NCBI GenBank assembly: GCA_963724535.1 | Contig: CAVRVD010000016.1 | Location: 124,001 to 188,000 of the forward strand | Direction: 5' to 3' | DNA length: 64,000 nt | Origin: JADJPO01 sp963724535 | GTDB lineage: Bacteria > Actinomycetota > Actinomycetes > Actinomycetales > Kineosporiaceae | Shown here: one piece after another, positions 61,725-64,000 of the stretch | Layout: each line of letters opens with the position of its first letter | Numbering within the stretch: the first letter of the stretch is position 1 | Notes under the pieces: model-generated | What the model saw: the letters and a program-made list of their open reading frames with translations, nothing else | Told to the model about the DNA's origin: nothing | The model's database searches: none | Position numbers and translations under genes: made by a program

Positions 61725-61825
61725 ACCTCGCCGACCGTGAGCAGGGGTGTCGACGTTCGGGCCGTCCAGGCACCGGCACCGGCACCGCACACCGCAGCTC
61801 CGCAGGACCGCCGTGAGAGGACGCC

Positions 61826-63028
61826 GTGAACGTACCGACCTGGGTGTGGGTGGCGACAATCGCCGGAATCGGCGGCCTGCTGGCCTTCGACTTCTTCTTC
61901 CACGTCCGCAAGGCGCACACCCCGACCCTGGCCGAGGCGGCCCGCTGGTCGGCGATCTACGTCGGGTTCGCCGTGCTGTTCGGGTTCGGCCTCTGGTACT
62001 TCGCCGGCACCGAGTACGGCTTGGAGTACTTCGCCGGCTACATCACCGAGAAGGCGCTCAGCGTCGACAACCTGTTCGTCTTCCTGATCATCATGGCCGG
62101 CTTCTCGGTTCCACGGGCTGACCAGCAGAAGGTGCTGTTGTTCGGGATTGCCTTCTCCCTGGTGGCTCGGGGGGCGTTCATCGCTCTGGGCGCGGCCCTC
62201 ATCAACCGGTACGCGTGGGTGTTCTATGCCTTCGGCCTGATCCTGCTGCTCACCGCCGGGAACCTGCTCAAGGGCGAGTCCGGAGCCGACTCCCACACCG
62301 CGGACAACCTGGTCGTGCGCCTGGCGCGCAAGGTGATTCCCACCACCCCCCACTACGACGGCGACAAGCTGTTCACCGTCGTCGACGGACGCCGGATGAT
62401 GACCCCGATGCTGCTGGTGATGGTGGGCATCGGCGGCACCGACATCCTGTTCGCGCTGGACTCCATCCCCGCCATCTTCGGTCTGACCCAGAGCGCGTTC
62501 ATCGTCTTCACCGCGACCGCGTTCTCGTTGATGGGCCTTCGCCAGCTGTACTTCCTGATCGACGGCCTGCTGGACCGGTTGATCTTCCTGTCCTACGGGC
62601 TGGCGGTGATCCTGGCGTTCATCGGGGTGAAGCTGATCCTGCATGCCCTGCACGAGAACAACGTGCCGTTCATCAACGACGGCGAGAAGGTGAAGGTCGT
62701 CGAGGTCAGCACGTCGCTGTCGTTGACCGTGATCGTGGGCACGCTGCTGGTCACCGTGCTGCTGTCGCTGTACTCGCCGAAGGGCAAGGCCCGCACGATC
62801 ATCAACAACGTCCGCCGGCACACCGAGCAGTACCTCGACCTCGACTACGAGACCGACCCCGCCATCCGCGAGCAGAACTACCAGCGGCTGGTGCGTGAGG
62901 AGGGCCGGCTGAGCGTCGTCCCGGCCAGGTACCGCTCGCTGATCGGCGACGAGCCGAACCTGCTGGAGCGGCTGCGCCGAGCACACCTCGTGCACGACGA
63001 GCGGACCCGGTCGGCGCACCAGGGCTAG
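61826..63028 (+). CDS. terC: TerC-family membrane protein
   Basis: A 400-residue integral membrane protein with about eight helices. Signatures are YITEKALSVDNLFVFLIIM and MVGIGGTDILFALDSIPAIF, with the acidic residues thought to bind metal. The TerC/Alx group exports manganese in several bacteria; tellurite resistance is the historical name. The C-terminal 90 residues are cytosolic and charged. AGAGGA five bases before the GTG is a good site. No manganese riboswitch is visible in the 100-base leader. Confidence 0.92.
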   Translation: MNVPTWVWVATIAGIGGLLAFDFFFHVRKAHTPTLAEAARWSAIYVGFAVLFGFGLWYFAGTEYGLEYFAGYITEKALSVDNLFVFLIIMAGFSVPRADQQKVLLFGIAFSLVARGAFIALGAALINRYAWVFYAFGLILLLTAGNLLKGESGADSHTADNLVVRLARKVIPTTPHYDGDKLFTVVDGRRMMTPMLLVMVGIGGTDILFALDSIPAIFGLTQSAFIVFTATAFSLMGLRQLYFLIDGLLDRLIFLSYGLAVILAFIGVKLILHALHENNVPFINDGEKVKVVEVSTSLSLTVIVGTLLVTVLLSLYSPKGKARTIINNVRRHTEQYLDLDYETDPAIREQNYQRLVREEGRLSVVPARYRSLIGDEPNLLERLRRAHLVHDERTRSAHQG

Positions 63029-63133
63029 CGCGCCGCGGCGGCCTGAGACAGGCTCGCCACGGACCCGAAACGGCGTGCTGCATCGGCGTGTTGCAGCGTG
63101 TCGCGGTCTTTGGCGGGCATGGCGGCCAGTGGC

Positions 63134-64000
63134 TCAGTCGCCCAGGGACCGCTCCAGTTCGCTGAGCATGGCGACCGCGTCGTCGACGACCGGGCGGTCC
63201 TCGGTGCTGACCCCGTGCAGCAGCCAGCGGGCCAGCAGCAGCTCACCGGCCAGGCGCGCCCGGCGGGCCAGGTCGGCGTCGGCCTGGGTCCGACGTTTGG
63301 CGGAGTAGGCGCTCAGGACGGTCTCGAAGACCCCGGGCTGGACGGCGTTGGCCAGCCAGGCGAAGTCGTCGGCCGGGTCGGCCACCCGGGCCTGGGCCCA
63401 GTCGACGATCCCGCTGACCTCGTTGCCCTCGACCAGGACGCTGTCCCCGTCCAGCTCCCCGTGAACGAGGCACGGCACGAACCGCCAGGCGGTCGTCTCC
63501 TCGAGCTCGGCCTCCCAGCGGCTGAGCAGCGCGGAGGGAACCTGGCCGGTCGCCGCAGCTCGGTCCACCTCGGCGAGGCGGCGCTGGCGGTACTCCTCGG
63601 CCTCGTACACCGGCATGTCGACATCGGCGACCAGCCGGGTCGGTAGGTCGTGCACCACGGCCAGGGTGCGGCCCAGCGAGGCGGCCAGTGCGGGGGAGGC
63701 CGCCAATCGTGCGGCGTCCAGTGGGGTGCCGGACGGGGCCCGGTGCACGAAGGCCCTGCCACCGGTGGGCAGGGCGGCGTGCCCGGCCGTCTTCGGCACC
63801 GAGAACGACACCCAGCCGTACAGCCCATCGACCAAGCGGCTCTCGGCGTCCATCCGGGCCCCGGCCGCGCTGGTCCGCGGTGCCCGGACCACCCACTGGC
63901 GGCCGATGGTGTCCTCGACCCAGGCAGCGTCGACGTCCGGGTCGTGGACGGTGACGGTGCGCGCGCTTACCGGCTCCGAGCCCTTGACCGCCGCGCAGAC
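63134..64000 (-). CDS. Phosphotransferase (macrolide/aminoglycoside kinase-like), 5' partial
   Basis: An APH-fold kinase. The catalytic loop is LVHGELDGDSVLVEG (Brenner HGELx4N replaced by a shorter form) and the metal-binding Asp is in GIVDWAQARVADPADDFAWL. LLLARWLLHGVS follows in the C-lobe. The N-lobe reads VEDTIGRQWVVRAP upstream of the visible methionine. The frame stays open to the window edge, so the start lies outside. Physiological substrates of such actinobacterial kinases are mostly unknown; drug resistance is not implied. Confidence 0.85.
   Translation of the reverse strand, partial: VCAAVKGSEPVSARTVTVHDPDVDAAWVEDTIGRQWVVRAPRTSAAGARMDAESRLVDGLYGWVSFSVPKTAGHAALPTGGRAFVHRAPSGTPLDAARLAASPALAASLGRTLAVVHDLPTRLVADVDMPVYEAEEYRQRRLAEVDRAAATGQVPSALLSRWEAELEETTAWRFVPCLVHGELDGDSVLVEGNEVSGIVDWAQARVADPADDFAWLANAVQPGVFETVLSAYSAKRRTQADADLARRARLAGELLLARWLLHGVSTEDRPVVDDAVAMLSELERSLGD

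Noticed and set aside
61725..61825. Possible manganese (yybP-ykoY) riboswitch before terC
   Set aside because: The leader is only 100 bases and I could not find the conserved purine-rich internal loops.
59331..61859. 842-codon antisense frame opposite adnB
   Set aside because: Same GC artefact; adnB carries all helicase and nuclease motifs.

Overview
This is a very GC-rich, gene-dense stretch of an actinobacterial chromosome. Genes often overlap at ATGA or GTGA junctions, GTG starts are common, and most gene names come from recognising protein families and mycobacterial gene order. Two blocks follow the Mycobacterium tuberculosis order. One is sigE-rseA-htrA-tatB-mrp-MgtE-like (Rv1220c-Rv1232c type, with a folP2 paralogue and a DUF3117 gene nearby). 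The other is ParA-DEAD helicase-ferritin-like-DUF3107-TetR-DUF3152-moeZ-ATL-adnA-adnB (Rv3213c-Rv3201c type). The orphan PilB/GspE ATPase, mesaconyl-CoA hydratase homologue and DUF6758 gene argue against Mycobacterium itself. The genus cannot be fixed from the sequence alone.

Layout. Positions 1-13 kb hold a DUF3117 protein, leucyl aminopeptidase, an O-methyltransferase, the envelope-stress cassette (ECF sigma factor with its own predicted promoter, ZAS anti-sigma factor, HtrA protease, TatB), Mrp, an orphan GspE/PilB ATPase, DUF1003 and a channel-less MgtE-like protein. At 13-15.5 kb there is a secreted glycan-binding-type protein and a frameshifted IS110-family element. At 15.5-18.6 kb lies the sulfate-reduction operon sir-zinc ribbon-cysH. 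It is preceded by a SAM-I-type riboswitch and a cysteine-type leader peptide. Positions 18.7-28.4 kb hold a FolP2-type DHPS paralogue, flavin/F420-type enzymes, an ECF42-type sigma factor with its DGPF partner, an acyl-CoA dehydrogenase, a flippase-like protein and a nitronate monooxygenase.

Positions 28.4-43 kb hold CorA with a leader ORF, a secreted GH15-like glycosidase, a BCCT transporter followed by a 55-bp perfect palindrome, an N-terminally truncated deacetylase, Xaa-Pro aminopeptidase, a HemY/CgoX-type oxidase, a mesaconyl-CoA hydratase homologue, a CPA2 antiporter with a Nudix-KhtT fusion, a PHP phosphoesterase and a DUF2236 protein. Positions 43-64 kb hold ParA, a CAP-domain protein, a DEAD-box helicase and the TetR/DUF3107/DUF3152/moeZ block. 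These are followed by a beta-propeller protein, a CDGSH protein, the DNA-repair operon ATL-adnA-adnB, TerC and a phosphotransferase cut by the window edge.

The least expected signals are non-coding or very small. They are the riboswitch-plus-leader-peptide control of sulfite reductase, the well-initiated leader ORF before corA, a two-copy inverted-repeat element (about 22.9 kb and 51.4 kb), the 55-bp palindrome at 33.2 kb, and the non-coding end of the IS110 element where a bridge RNA would be expected. No CRISPR array, tRNA, rRNA or prophage was seen.
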